Positions 15,601-28,320 of a stretch of DNA of 64,000 nt are shown here, one piece after another. The stretch covers positions 13,629,983 to 13,693,982 of the forward strand of contig NC_067122.1 of assembly GCF_021347895.1 (NCBI RefSeq). The letters are read 5' to 3'. The first letter of the stretch is position 1. Each line of letters starts with the position of its first letter. The notes beneath the pieces were generated by a model. It was given only the letters and a program-made list of their open reading frames with translations. It was not told the DNA's origin and searched no databases. The DNA comes from Acanthochromis polyacanthus (lineage: Eukaryota > Chordata > Actinopteri > Pomacentridae). The translations under genes and the position numbers were made by a program.

Positions 15601-18600
15601 CCAATACCTCTGGCCAGAGGTCTGCCAGTGGACCTTTGGTCCATTCTTGTAGGGACACAAAGAATGCCAAGTTAAAAATGGCTGCAGTATTACTGTCTGC
15701 CCATCCTAAAGATTACTTGCCTTGCATGTCCTCATAATTTTCATCAAGAAGTTTTTACCTCAATATGCAATTTTGATTAACTAATTTAAGGATGAATCTT
15801 AAATTTAAAACATAAATGAAGATTTAGCAGTTGAAATAAAAGTAATCGTGAGTAATAAAGGTTAAGGGGAACTAAACAAAGATGGGGAACAATTGTCTAC
15901 TCTGAGATTTTTAGATGTCCATCGTTGTATCAAGTTAAAACCTCGTTATGCATTTTACCTCATGCCCAAAGTGTGGCGTGAGAAACTACAACGCTCCCTC
16001 TTTAGCGGCAGCTGATTGGCATCTGTGCTCTTGTGGAGACAGCGATCCTACCCAACTGCATCTGAGTTAATCTGAAATCATCCAAAGGATTTACACTGTG
16101 CTGAGAAGGAGGAGGGGAAATAAACAAGAGGGGAACACAACAGCTTGGTATTCATGAATTCCATAAATTACAATGTTACTCCCCTAAGAGATGACTAATA
16201 TGTCAAGTTTAAAAATAGACAGTTTGCCACAGTACAGACCCTCTGCCTCCAGTGGATGAGGATTAAGCAGATAGATGGTAAAGGTTAGAGATTTGGGATC
16301 TGATCTATGTGTGTTTATGTGTGGCTGTGGGAGTGTCATGCATAATTATGCCTGACTCAGTTGTACATTGTCGAATTTATAAAGTCAGGGAGGATAGATA
16401 GATAGTCTACTGTAACTAATATGTTAAGTATGATAAATGTGGTTTGGATAATTAATCCAACTCTCTGTAGCTATTTTTTATTAGATAAGTTCCATGCTTG
16501 TACTAATGACACTGCTGCAAATATTATTGCATTTAAGCAGCATAACTGAGAACTCAATCTAAGACTTCTTGTAATAATCCACTTTATACACAGAAAAATT
16601 AACATGTTTCTCTGGAGGATTTGGAGTCGGTGGGGGGCGGGAGGAAAAAAGAAAAGAACCCAAACTTTTTCGTTCAGATTAACACAAGGTCTTAAAAACA
16701 CATTTCAAGTGTTGTTTTGAAGTCAATAATACTGTGATACTGAAAGAGCTGAGCTCTAGTAGGAAGTGATTTGGATATTTGGAGGAGGATCTCTGCTGAG
16801 GTCTGCTAACTCCTATATATATTTCTGAGTGCATGGGTGAAATTGCATTGTATATAAACTGATCAGGGTGTGCATGTGAAGTCCACAACCAAAAGAAGTG
16901 ACTACTAGGTAAGAAGGAGCTGAACAGCATGAGGGTCACGCTTTAGTAGAAAGCCAGTGGAGGTTGCAGAGTTTGTAACATTTCCACCCCAGAGGCTTCG
17001 CCAGCAAAGTAAAGGATGAGACTGCACACTGCATTACCTCGACCATTATTATTTTCTCCTTCTACTCCAGATGAGTTTCTTCTAGCAGCTCAGGTCACTG
17101 TTACCCCAGGGCAGATTATGGCAGATGGGAGTTGTGATGTTCCTTAAGATTTCTGACAAGTGAGGGAGGGAGTGTGTGTCTGGGTGTGTGCCTACATGTT
17201 TGATCTTTTTGTGCGTGTATGTTGTTTTTGTGTGATTGTGTGTTCTGTGTGTTTGTGGGAATGTTTACTGGAGCTTAGCATTCCTTGGCAGACCAGCGGT
17301 TGACCTGATTTCTGTGTCACAGCGTGACTCACGCAGGTTTGCTTTTTAAGGAAAAGTGAGGTCAGCGTGAAAGCTAAAGCCACAGCTATGCGCCTAAATC
17401 ACTTCTGCACACATCCGAGCTGCAGCATGGCTGAAAGTGTAGGCACGCTCACATGTGCATTACACATATGTGTAAATATTCTGCATTGGCTAAATATAGC
17501 ATTCCATCATTGTAAATATTCCGCCATCATACACTATGATTAGTGAGAAAGCATGTAAAATCATTTATGGTCTGCATTATTAAAGTCTCCTACATGGTAG
17601 GGCACTTTCTTCACTCCAGATGCCACCACTAATATGTTTACGTGGTGGCAACAGTCTGTCTGAGAAATTGATTTTTCTTTTCCCAATTGTAAAAGTTTTA
17701 TGACAGTCAATATGACTGAAGAAGCAACCCTTTCATTATTTTACTGGTTCTGCTGCTAGCTGAATAGATGGTTCCTGCTTATAAACCTTGAATAATTGAA
17801 CAGAGGAATCAGTCAATGAGAGAGGGAGAGGCACAAGGTCTTGATGACTTGATGGCCGAGATGACAGCTTGTGAAAGAGAAAGACAGCAGACTGATTAGC
17901 CAATGTGTCATATTGCCCCATTGCTGTCTATACACTATGCTCTCTCATCTGTTTTTCGCCTTCTTACTCTCACTTGTCCCCTCTCTTAGTCTATTGCTCT
18001 CCTTGTGTGCTCCTTGTCCTCTTTTTCCCTCCTCTGTTTCAGTCCAACCCCTTACCTCGTTACTCCTCTATTACTCCAGTTGCATTCTTATCAACGTCAC
18101 TTTGCCCCATTCCTTGCTGTCCCCCTCTTAAACCTTAATGCCCTGTTTTCTTTGAATGCTTTATTTTTCCTCACATCCTGTCTCCATCCATCCCAGTGAC
18201 CCCATGTCATTCCAGGCTGAATTATTACTCTTGGATGGAACATCGGCTCAGTGGCGCCGTACTCTGCTCTCTCCACCCGCATTATCCATTTATAGAGTAT
18301 CCCCTTTTGTGGTGAGCCATCTTCCTATAGCCCAGTAATGATAGGCGTCTTGGCGACCCTGTGCATTTGCACTGTAATACAAGACATTCTCATTAGTCCA
18401 CAGATTGTGCTCTCTCATGTCCATTACATTAATTGCTACACATCACTGCCTGCCATGCCTCTCAGTATTTTGTTACATTGCTGGCATTCTCTGTCCTGCA
18501 TCACCTAACTGTGGCTCTCAATCACTTTGGCCAGGAAGGTGAGAAAGGTAATTGAAAAGTGTTACATTGAGAATTGGATAGGATGTTTTATTCAAAACAA

Positions 18601-21600
18601 AAAAAAAATCTCAAAGAGATAACCTGACGAGTTTGTTTGTGTTTTGTTACTCGAGTGGATGGAAAAAAAAAATGTTTTCAGATCAAATAAATTGAATCCA
18701 AGTGCCCTCCACCCCCGCACCGTCCCTCTGTTGTCAGTCATCTCTCTTCATAATAGGGAAGCAGGCCGCTGCCATAATTGCTTTGATGGTCCAGCCTGAA
18801 CAAATCACTTCTGGGCATAAAGAGAGGCCTTGGAGATGGCAGCCAGAGAGAAAAGGTGCGAATGAATTAAAGCACTTTGCGTTCCTCTGGGGCATGTGGC
18901 CCAGATTTTTCTTCAAAGAAAAAATATAAGGGAAGGAGTGTGGGGGTGGGGTGTGCCTCTTTCCTCCTCGAATAAATGGCAGTAATAGCAATAATACACA
19001 TCCAGCCTCCATTATGCCAAACTGGAGAGCTTTATCAAGTAAGACACAATGGCACTGACATAGTTAACTGGCAGGTGGAGAAAGGAGTATTTCACTGGAA
19101 ATAATCTGATTTTGAACGGGGCTGCCATCTATGGGAGAACCTCTGGTCGGACCTTTTGTGAAGGAACAAAAGTTTGGCCCTTTGGAAGCAATCCTTTCAA
19201 TGTTTCAGTGGAGCTGGGTGAATGGGCCATGTGGATGTCCCAAGGCCCTCAGTGCTGAGGATGGCAACAGGCAGACATCGTACAAGGCCTTGTGCATCAC
19301 CACTCTGTGTTTGTTGAACCTCAGGATGTCAGAGCAAAGGCTTTTTTCCCTTCCCTCCTTATGTTCTTGAACCTTGAATTAAACAAATAATTTTAACTTC
19401 TTTGCTCTTATTTTCCACTTGTACTTCTGGAATTGTATTTATGCTGTGGTTAGCCATCAGAGTTATGTGCCAGCCAGTGATCCAGTGTGAACTCAGATTA
19501 TTATGTCACAACTACTCGGCCATACTGATCTCTCTATACAAAGAAACTGCAGGCTTCTGTATCTAGACTTGTGGTTTGATTTTTAAAACAGCACAGGTGA
19601 CAGAGTTACAGATATGACTGGAAAGAGAGATGTTGTGGGCGCTTAGTGTAACACACTGTCCATGTCTCAAATAGCTGAGTAGCATTCTTTTGAAACCGTG
19701 TTGCACTGCTAAATAGAACTTTAGCAATGTAGTTCTGGGGTTAAGCATGGTAGATGCAATTAAAGCATGATTGGAACTAGCTGACATGCAGATCAATCAG
19801 TTAATTTAATTATTTTTATTTTGAAGCAGAGTGGGGGCTGGTAGGCAATTGAGGATAATCTCTTGTTTTCACTAAAAATTCCATTATAGCCGAGCTCTGC
19901 ACGGGGTGAATTGTCATGGCTGTGACACAAAAGCAGTGGAGCCATTTGAATAATCTTCCTACAACTCCACAAAACCTCCAGAGGTCACAAGCCCCCAAAA
20001 CAAGGCTCCACGGGTATCTGGAACATCATTCTTTCCCAATGGCCCTGTCTTTCTTCCCACACAGGCGGCAACACGCCCCTTGTTAGTTCCACCCTGATCC
20101 TTTTGCTTGTCTTTGAGTCGCCCCACCAACCCAGTCTGCATCCCCCAGTTTCTTGCCATCGAACCAAATCTTTGACCCCCTTTTTGCAGGGTTCTGCTTT
20201 TGTTTGTAGTTGACAGCCCATTACAATCTTTCAGAGCTGCAGGTGCAACTCTCTTGCAAAGGAATCAGTGGTCCACAAAAATGCAGACGGTTGATTGCAA
20301 TAAATAGATAAGACTTATAACTCCGAGTGTATGAGAAAGCGACGTACTAAACCTGTCAAATATTTGTGTGTTAAATGCATTTAAAGACAAAGAAAAAGAA
20401 AGTGCTATATTTCCCCCTAAAAAAGAACATTTTGACAGATGTCAGCATCAGTGTTTTAATCTCTCCTTGTGGATTCCCTTTGTCTGTCTTGACTATCACT
20501 TTCCACATCATCCTAAAAGGATGAGATCTGAGTATAATTGCTTTTCATATAATAAATTTCTTGCTTTATTGTCGACAATAGAACAGTTTTCCTTGTCAAC
20601 TTGGGTTAAGCTTCTTCATCTTACGCATTCATTTGAAGCATACTCTAACAGAAATGAGGTTGAATACATTCACATGCAACAAGGACCAACCATTATCAGC
20701 GCCGACTAGCTAATTAGGGAGTCTCTCTGACTTGATACTTGCCAAGAAGTGTGCACTGGCTCTGTAGCCATGTATCCAACCATGTGTTTCAGGGAAATGT
20801 CTAAGGCATTATTTCTGCCCTCCCTCCATCCATAATTAACCTTCCCCCATTCATAATTTAGATGTGTTCTTCACACATCTTCTGGTGGTATGACATTATT
20901 GCGGTGGCTAAACAGACATTGCAGTGCCTCTAGTGCATGGGCATGTGTTTGTCTGTGTGTCTATGTGACACACTTTTGACTGGCAAGGCTCCACCCCAGC
21001 CACAAGTGCAAAATGGAAAACAAAGCTGCTCTGGCTTGCTTTCTTTGTCTAACTAAACTTCTCTGTTTAGTAAGACGGTTAATATTTTTACCTCATCATT
21101 TCCAAATAGTGTGTGACATGTAGGGGACATTTGCACCACAGCATTTAAGCAGGGCTGCACATCAACTGAACTCATCAATTAATACTTTTTTTTTTTTTTT
21201 TTGCTGCTGCTGCTGTTACTCAGCATTAGCTATGTTACTAAGACAGTTTAAATCATTAAGTATGTCTGCTGATGAGAAAAAAACTGAAATGAACTAAAAG
21301 TAGAGTTTTTTTTAGAAAGTATCGTGAATAATAGGGTTGACTTTTCAAGGACAGAAGGAATGAGGGCCAGGGATTACAGAAGGGAAGAGGAAGTGATACA
21401 GAAGGGGAAGAAAGGGATGCATGATGGCATCAGGTGATGCAGAAAGGTCATGACAGAGGAGAGCAGCGACTTAGAAAGAGAACGACAGAGAAGGAGTAGG
21501 CATGCCATTGCCAAAGCGGCACTCTATATTGTGTCCAGTCCTGAAGGATGTGACATATTTCTCCAGTCTTTGTTGGCTGTTTTAATCAGCTTACATATGT

Positions 21601-24600
21601 CCTGGATGAAAATTGAATTTGTCTGGAAGAGAGGAAGATACCATTGGCTCTTCCACTGCCTCTTGATTGTGTGTGTCTGTGCACTTGCTTACAAATGTCT
21701 GTGTGTCTTGTTGCGTGTATCTGTGCGTGCACATGTGTGCAAGCATTGTCCGCACCAGAGCCAGCCAATTCATAACAGCAATGGATTGTGTTTCTCCCAT
21801 ACATCATTGTCAGTGCGGCTCACCTCTGCAGTGCCAGCTTATTTAATGGCCAAGACCTAACCTCAGAGTGCACAAAGGACCCCCACACCCCTTTTCTATC
21901 CATTTGCCCTCTGGCATTTGGGAGTGTGTTTGTGTTGCTTACATGTGTGAAACAGATGAGTTTTTATTCTTTTGTGTGTTTAAGTGAGTGTGTTTTGTTC
22001 ATTTTTGGCTGCGTGAATGCAGGATTTAGAGAAAAGGTTTTATAAACAGTCAAACAATGCACATGCGATTTGGCAAATTACATCTTTATCACCATATATA
22101 TCACCATATGCTGCCTCACTGTGCAGTTGATACAGCTGAGGATTGCATCCGACTCCATCTTTAACGTTTAAGACGACTACTGTATGTGAAGGCACAGTCC
22201 ATTAATCTGTCTGTCTACTGGGGTTTTGAACGGTCTGTGTGGCACAGCGAGACTTTCCTCTGAGGAGTTCATCCCTCAAAAGATCACCACTTTATGGATA
22301 GCATCTTTTTTATTATTTTGAGCCGGAGCAATCTTTTTCTGCAGTTGTGATTGATCACAAATATCACACAGTATGTTCCTGACTCGCGGCAGAGATTTTA
22401 AATAAGGAAGTCTTGTACCTTTGAACTGCAGAGTGTACTGGAGTGAGTCAAGCTGTCTGTGAAAAGCAAGGCCAAGATTATACACCGTTTTCTGCGATGC
22501 ACGCTTGTCCTGTCTTTTGTTCATAAAAGTAGGGCATGTCAGGGGAAAAAGGGCAGCACAAGATACAGTGCATGTACCAGCATCCTGAGAAAAACTTCCT
22601 GGTTTGGAGTGGAAAAAATACACAAACAACTTTTATCACAGGATGTTTTGAAGCCACATCTAGGTGCGAGGCACTCTGATGTATCCTCATACTGTCTATA
22701 TGATGTTGCCAGTACAGTAGCTTCCACCTTGGCACCACATTAACATAACCTCCAGAGTAGGTCACAATTACTCACGAATAACTAAATACAGTACCTGCTC
22801 TTTTTAGGTCACTTCATTTGCATGGGGGTGGTGTTTTGGAGGTGGGGGGAGGTTATGAGGCATTCTTGATTCAGATGCAAATGGGACAGTTATCAGCAGC
22901 CAGGACCTGATGAATAATGGGATGTACAAAACGCACGGCCCCGCATAAGGAAATGAAAGAGTGCCTCTTTTCTGCTCCACTGATTTCATTATAGACACTA
23001 TTATTGGCTTAGAATGGCAACATCTATTATCTAGAGTCAGAATGTGACCATTTTTTTGATGCAGACAGTCTTTTACTACTGTCAACTCTCATCAAATACA
23101 GCTGCCCCAGATAGGGGCAACAGGCAAAATGTGTAGAGTGTGAGCCTTCAGGCAGTGGTCAGATATAGGAACTGTTAATGTCTCTGTAGCCTTAAGATGG
23201 AGCTCTGCCCTCGTAACGGTCAGTCGTGCTTCCAGCTATTCTTCATCTTATTATCATACACCACTTACATGAGTGACATTTTGGCCACTGAAATAACAGT
23301 AAACTCCTTAAATGTGTGAGTTTATATATAGACGATGGCCACGGTAAATATTGTTGAAGTTACCTTGTTGGTTGGAGACATTTTATTCTGTTCCGACAGC
23401 TGAACAATAATGACAAGATACAAGGTGTCATTGCATTCAGCGTTCGATACATATATCCTCTTTGAAGTGCAGTGTTGTACCTGCCAAACTGGATTGTCCT
23501 TAAATTGCTTGTAATAAGGATACAAAAAAAAGTAGATCATTTGGAGTGGAGGATCTAAGAAAAGAAGAGAGCCTATGTGACAGAGGGCAGAGGGAACACG
23601 AAGGCAGGAGGATTGGCTGTGAATAAGACTCACTGACAATGTGATAACACTGCAACTAACCCCTCGGGAAGTGTCGTGTGTTTTATTTTATTTATTTTTT
23701 TACCTTGCTAATGCCACCCTCTGACATTCCCGCTGAATACTCACATTTTCATCATGTCCTCGTTTTCGAGCACTTTAAAGAAAATAGCGACAAATTTGGT
23801 GCGGCTGTTGGTTGAATGTTTGAGTGTATAACGCGGCGCTTCAGTTACAGTTTAAGCTTTGTGTCACATCACAGAGGTTATTAATAAGCAGTGAGACAAA
23901 AATGATACACGTTCAGATTGTCTGTGAGAGAGAAAACATTACCGTTGTACTCAAAATGATGTCGGTAATGCTGTGCTTCAGGAACGCTTGTAAACATGAA
24001 ATCTCTGCAGACTAAAAGGGCAGTAAGTTGTTTTTTAGCGCTGCCTCTTACTCTAAAAATTCCCAATTTGCTTCGTATTCAGACTCCCAATCTGCAATTT
24101 CCCAGATCAGTACCGGCACAATATGCACTGGTGCAATATAAAAACCAAATTGTTAATCTGGGTGCTGGCCTGAGGATTGCTCAGAACCCTTTAGATAAGA
24201 AACAAAAGGTACACCTTGGACATTCTTGCCATCCTATAACCTAAATGACTGCCTTGCTGCTACAAAAGCATGTGATTACAATACACCTCCAGTCTAATCC
24301 CTAAATTACCCCCACAACGATTGCTATCTGTCTTGCAAAAATTGTGTAAGCTGGCAAGGTGGCAGAGGAATAAAGTGGATAACAATATCTTTGCCAGCCA
24401 CGGCATAGGACAGACACTTTTATCGGCGGGCCCCTGCATGTTGTGAAGTTAAGCAAATTGGTTCTGCTTTCTGTGAAGCGCAGTGTAGTTTAGGTACCTT
24501 ATAAAAGGGTTTATGATGCCTCTTGCCAACCGGGTAGCAACATTCTTTTCTTCACAAAAATATCTGGCTTTGGTTAGATTATGTCTGTTTCTATTCCTGT

Positions 24601-27600
24601 GCTTGGTGTGTTGGGGCTCAATTTGCCAGGCCCTTCACCTCTCACAGCTTAGCCTTAATCTGCATTTTACAGAGGCCTGGAAAAGACAGGAGTGATTATC
24701 ACAATGTTATATGCACAGAAACATTTATTTAATAATTTGTTTAAATGTATTTGACTCCTTGGAGCATACAGAGACGACAGCTAATTTTAGTTACAATTCC
24801 CCATTTAATTATGTTATATTTGTGTTTTTATGACTAAGTTACAAGCAGACTCGGTTGGGTTTGTAGGACAAGAGTTTGAAGTAAATGGGTTATAATTTGG
24901 TGACGAAAAGGACGTCAACGGAATCATCATCGGGGAGGCAACAAGGGAGGAAGTGTGCAAATATTCAGCATACCAATAGGTTGTGAAGATTCCAAAACAC
25001 TGTAAGTTTTGTCATGGAATTTCTTGTTTCATGTGGCAGTTGTGCTTTTTCTATTCGCTCAAATACGTTGAGTCTATAGTAGATTAATTGCATTTCTTGG
25101 CATAGTCTTGTCCTCACTTAGTCTTTCGTCTGCCGTCATATTCTGGGAAACTTCAGGCGCCTTCTCTTCCACTTGCACACACACAGACAGACACACACCA
25201 TCCCTTTTCCTCCTCTGGTCCCCTATGTAGTCCGAGTGATTGGATGAATAAGTTGTGCCATCCCATATGGTGGGCTGTCCTGCTGGATCTGATCACAGTG
25301 GTGAATGGAGCCCATGAGTCACCACCGGTTTGTTCTGCCGCACTTGCCACGCTCTGCTGTCGCATACCTCCCTCACTCCCTCCGTCCATCCTGCCAGCCA
25401 ATAGACGCCATGCCTTTTAAACTCTCTCGCCCTGTCGTTCACTGTCTCCCTTTCTCATGCGCATCATAACCGCAGTCTCTCGCGTGCCCCCCTCGCGCTC
25501 CTCCTCCTTTTTCTCCCTGTCACGCTCTTTCTCCGTCCCTTCCTTTCTTTCTCTGTGCGTCCTCAGATGAGGTGAAGTCTGCGCCCTGTTCTGCGACTGT
25601 CTAAACGTCAGTGCATTCCCCGAGCTCTGCACTTCCCTCACAGTCAGTGCCAACATCATTGTCATTTATAAACATTTTATGCCAGCTCTGTAGGGTAATG
25701 GCTAATTTCTCCCATCACGCGGCTCTTCATTAAAAGTTGATTTTCTGTCAAAATGTATCCCAGTCAAATTAGTCGGAGCTACTTGGACAACTTTGGTTTT
25801 ACATCGGCATGTGTCTAAGTTGCACAGTGATGCAGGCATGGTTCTATTTTTAATAGGTAAAGATGCTTGTGTGTTATAATGAGAGAGTCGACTAAACTGA
25901 AGTAATGTTTTGAGTTTTCTCCACCGACTTCATTATTTTCTTGGATCGGGACACCTCAGAGGTCATTATTGTGACTAATGTCATATCACTGCCACGTATC
26001 AAAGAGCATAATACAGCTTAATAGTATCATCAGCTTTACTGCTGCTCACAAAGACACAGTTGAATGTGCTGTTGATGAAGACGGCACCAGACCCCTGCAT
26101 TTCCAGACAATTAAGTTGAAAGGCGAATTAGACACTGGAATGTGACTTGTACTGTGGACTCTATGCCCTAAGGCGCTTCAGTGTTCATCACTGTATGTCC
26201 ACGTGTCTTCATTTCATCGTGCAGAACCAAGGATTATCGTGATAACAGAAATTTGGTGCTTGAGACCAAAGCCCTTGAAATTCCATGATTCTTATCCAAA
26301 CTGGATAGCAAAAATAATAAATCAGTTAAATGAGTGCATTCAGCAAACACAATGTGCTCATAGACACGCACAATGTTACATTTGACAGAATAATTTTGAC
26401 AATAGCCTGCCATTATCAACAGCACCCAGCTGACATTATGAGCCATCGTTACGTAAGCCTATACAAGAGTTAACATTAGTCTTTTTCTGCGTTGTATGTG
26501 GAGCTTTGCTACAATGGATGCCAGCTGTCGCAATTCCCGAACAATAACTGCAATGATGCAGGATATGAATATTTGAACAACAATCTGTTAATATAAAGTT
26601 AACAAATGAAACTCACTCACCTTGAGTTCTGTGTACACATCAGAATGTCTTTGTTTGAGGTACTTGGTTGAAGCGTTTGTTGCTTTCTTTTAAAATACTC
26701 TGTGCCCTTCGCATACTGGCTTTTGGTTGTCTGTAATGTGTCCCTGATCATCCCACTCAAAGTCTTTTACAAAAATGTGTATTAGTTTTAGTCAGATGTT
26801 ACCTTTCTGATTTTAATTAGTTTTAATCTAGTTTTAGTTTTACCATTTTTATTTTTTTTGTCTTTGAAGTACTTTGAGGTCTCAGATGTTGCCATCTTTG
26901 GCTACAATTACCATGTGTTATATACAAAGTTAGTAGAAATGTCTCTTTGCTCTGCAGGTAATCAACAGATAAGACAGTCTCCTCAGTAAACCCATCTCCA
27001 AACTCTGAACTGCTCTCTCTGTCCATCCTGCTCAGCTAGCATTAGTATTACAACAACTCTCTGCATTGAAGAGCAGCTGGTCATTCAGTTATCCACTTGC
27101 ATGTTCACTTAAATCCTGTTTACTGTCTGAATTTAGCTTGGGAAGAGACTCTAGATGCTAAGTGGTTGGAAAACATTAATACAGTTATCCGACATTAGGC
27201 CTATTTCTGTAATGAACATCTCGAGGAAGATTTAGATGGAGCACCATCATTATTCCTGGAACTGACTCATTCCTTCTGACAGCAACATTAAAGACATCCG
27301 ACTGAAAGCAACTCTAACATTACATCCACATCAGCTGTATTACATTATCGGTGTTAAATTAACTCGAGCTTAACTTTTTGTAAATGTCAGCAGCTGTCAG
27401 CAAGATTGCAGTTTTTCTCACCTATTTTGTTGCTGCTTGTCGTTGTAATGTTTTGATGAGTTTAATTCATAGGTCAGTTTACTTCAAGGACCCCCAGATA
27501 ACATCACTGCCTGAGTCACGGCATCAAAGAATAACAACAAAACATGACAAAATGATAAATCTACAAAACACTAGAAACTCTGAGGGGGTGAAGGAACAGA

Positions 27601-28081
27601 GGAAACTTAGATCTGGAACTGCAGTGCGTGATTCCACAGATGAGATTTAACCATAGTGTGTCTTTTTGTTCAGTTTTAATTTAGATTTTGTAGTGAAATG
27701 TATGTCATTAATGAATATTTTTCATCACACCTTTCATTCATAAAACTAGGTTGGGGGGACTTGTTGCTGCTATTCCACATGTTGTTATTGCTACTCTGCT
27801 TCTCTACCATACAGAAAAACAAGTACTATTGTGTTTTCAGAATGCTATTTTGTGTCTGCACTTTGTTAGCACAGCTTCACACTTGAAATTGCCCTTGTAT
27901 CCACAAAGAAACTTTCATTCCCATGTGGAACTGAATAATGACAGATGAATAGGCACGTGGCGATCTTGTGCCATTTATCATTTTCAAAATACAGTTCATG
28001 TGTGTGATCATCAGCTACAGGAAGCAGGTGCTCCAACTATTTAGATGCTACTTGTGTTGTTCAGTATTAGGGAAATCAATG
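9670..28081 (+). other. Large repeat-poor block of the last diaph2 intron
   Basis: Over about 18 kb I recognise no transposon, RNA gene or convincing exon. What is present: short homopolymers (for example T at 21186-21202 followed by a small TGC run), small TG-rich patches (17170-17260, 21670-21740), and pyrimidine-rich stretches (17930-18060, 25480-25560). Splice-site look-alikes, such as the acceptor ending near 17070, lack strong partners. Open frames of 100-148 codons at 10475-10921 and 20368-20709 have no recognisable domain. The scarcity of mobile DNA compared with the rest of the window is compatible with regulatory constraint, but conservation cannot be judged here. Confidence 0.4.
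25395..25640. other. Local CpG-rich, pyrimidine-rich patch inside the intron
   Basis: A cluster of CpG dinucleotides (in wording such as CTCGCC, CTCGCGTGCC, CCTCGCGCTCC, TCTGCGCC, CTGCGAC, CCCGAGC) is embedded in C/T-rich sequence, unlike the CpG-poor intron around it. It could be a weak or internal promoter or enhancer, or simply a mutational relic. No TATA box, first exon or transcript signal is obvious on either strand. Confidence 0.3.
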
Positions 28082-28083
28082 TA

Positions 28084-28318
28084 CACTACCAATCAAAAGT
28101 TTGGACACAACTCCACATTTAATGCTTTTTATTTATTTGTATTATTTTCTACATTGTAGATTGATACTGAAGATAAACACTTTATTTTTTGCTACATCAT
28201 TCTATAAGGTTTCTTTGATAGCTTCAATGTCTTCAGTATTAATGTACAATGTATAAATTAATTAAATAAAAAAAAAACACTGGATGGGAAGCTGTGTCCA
28301 GACTTTTGACTGGTGGTG
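28084..28318. mobile_element. Tc1-type MITE flanked by TA
   Basis: This 235-bp element runs from CACTACCAATCAAAAGTTTG to the inverse of CACCACCAGTCAAAAGTCTG. Both ends continue as GGACACA, and TA lies at each side (28082-28083 and 28319-28320). The interior is A/T-rich and has no transposase frame. The CACTACCAGTCAAAAGTTTGG-type end is a familiar Tc1/mariner terminus in fish, so this is a non-autonomous derivative mobilised in trans. Its ends differ completely from those of the intact 3194-4828 element, so that transposase is unlikely to be its mobiliser. Confidence 0.85.
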
Positions 28319-28320
28319 TA

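Noticed and set aside
17060..17135. Acceptor-like CTACTCCAG followed by DEFLLAAQVTVTPGQ... in compatible phase
   Set aside because: Short pyrimidine tract, no good donor, stop after about 25 codons; weaker than the two reported candidates.
20368..20709. 113-codon + strand frame
   Set aside because: No domain and no supporting signals.
22276..22629. 117-codon minus-strand frame
   Set aside because: No family resemblance or supporting signals; composition like surrounding intron.
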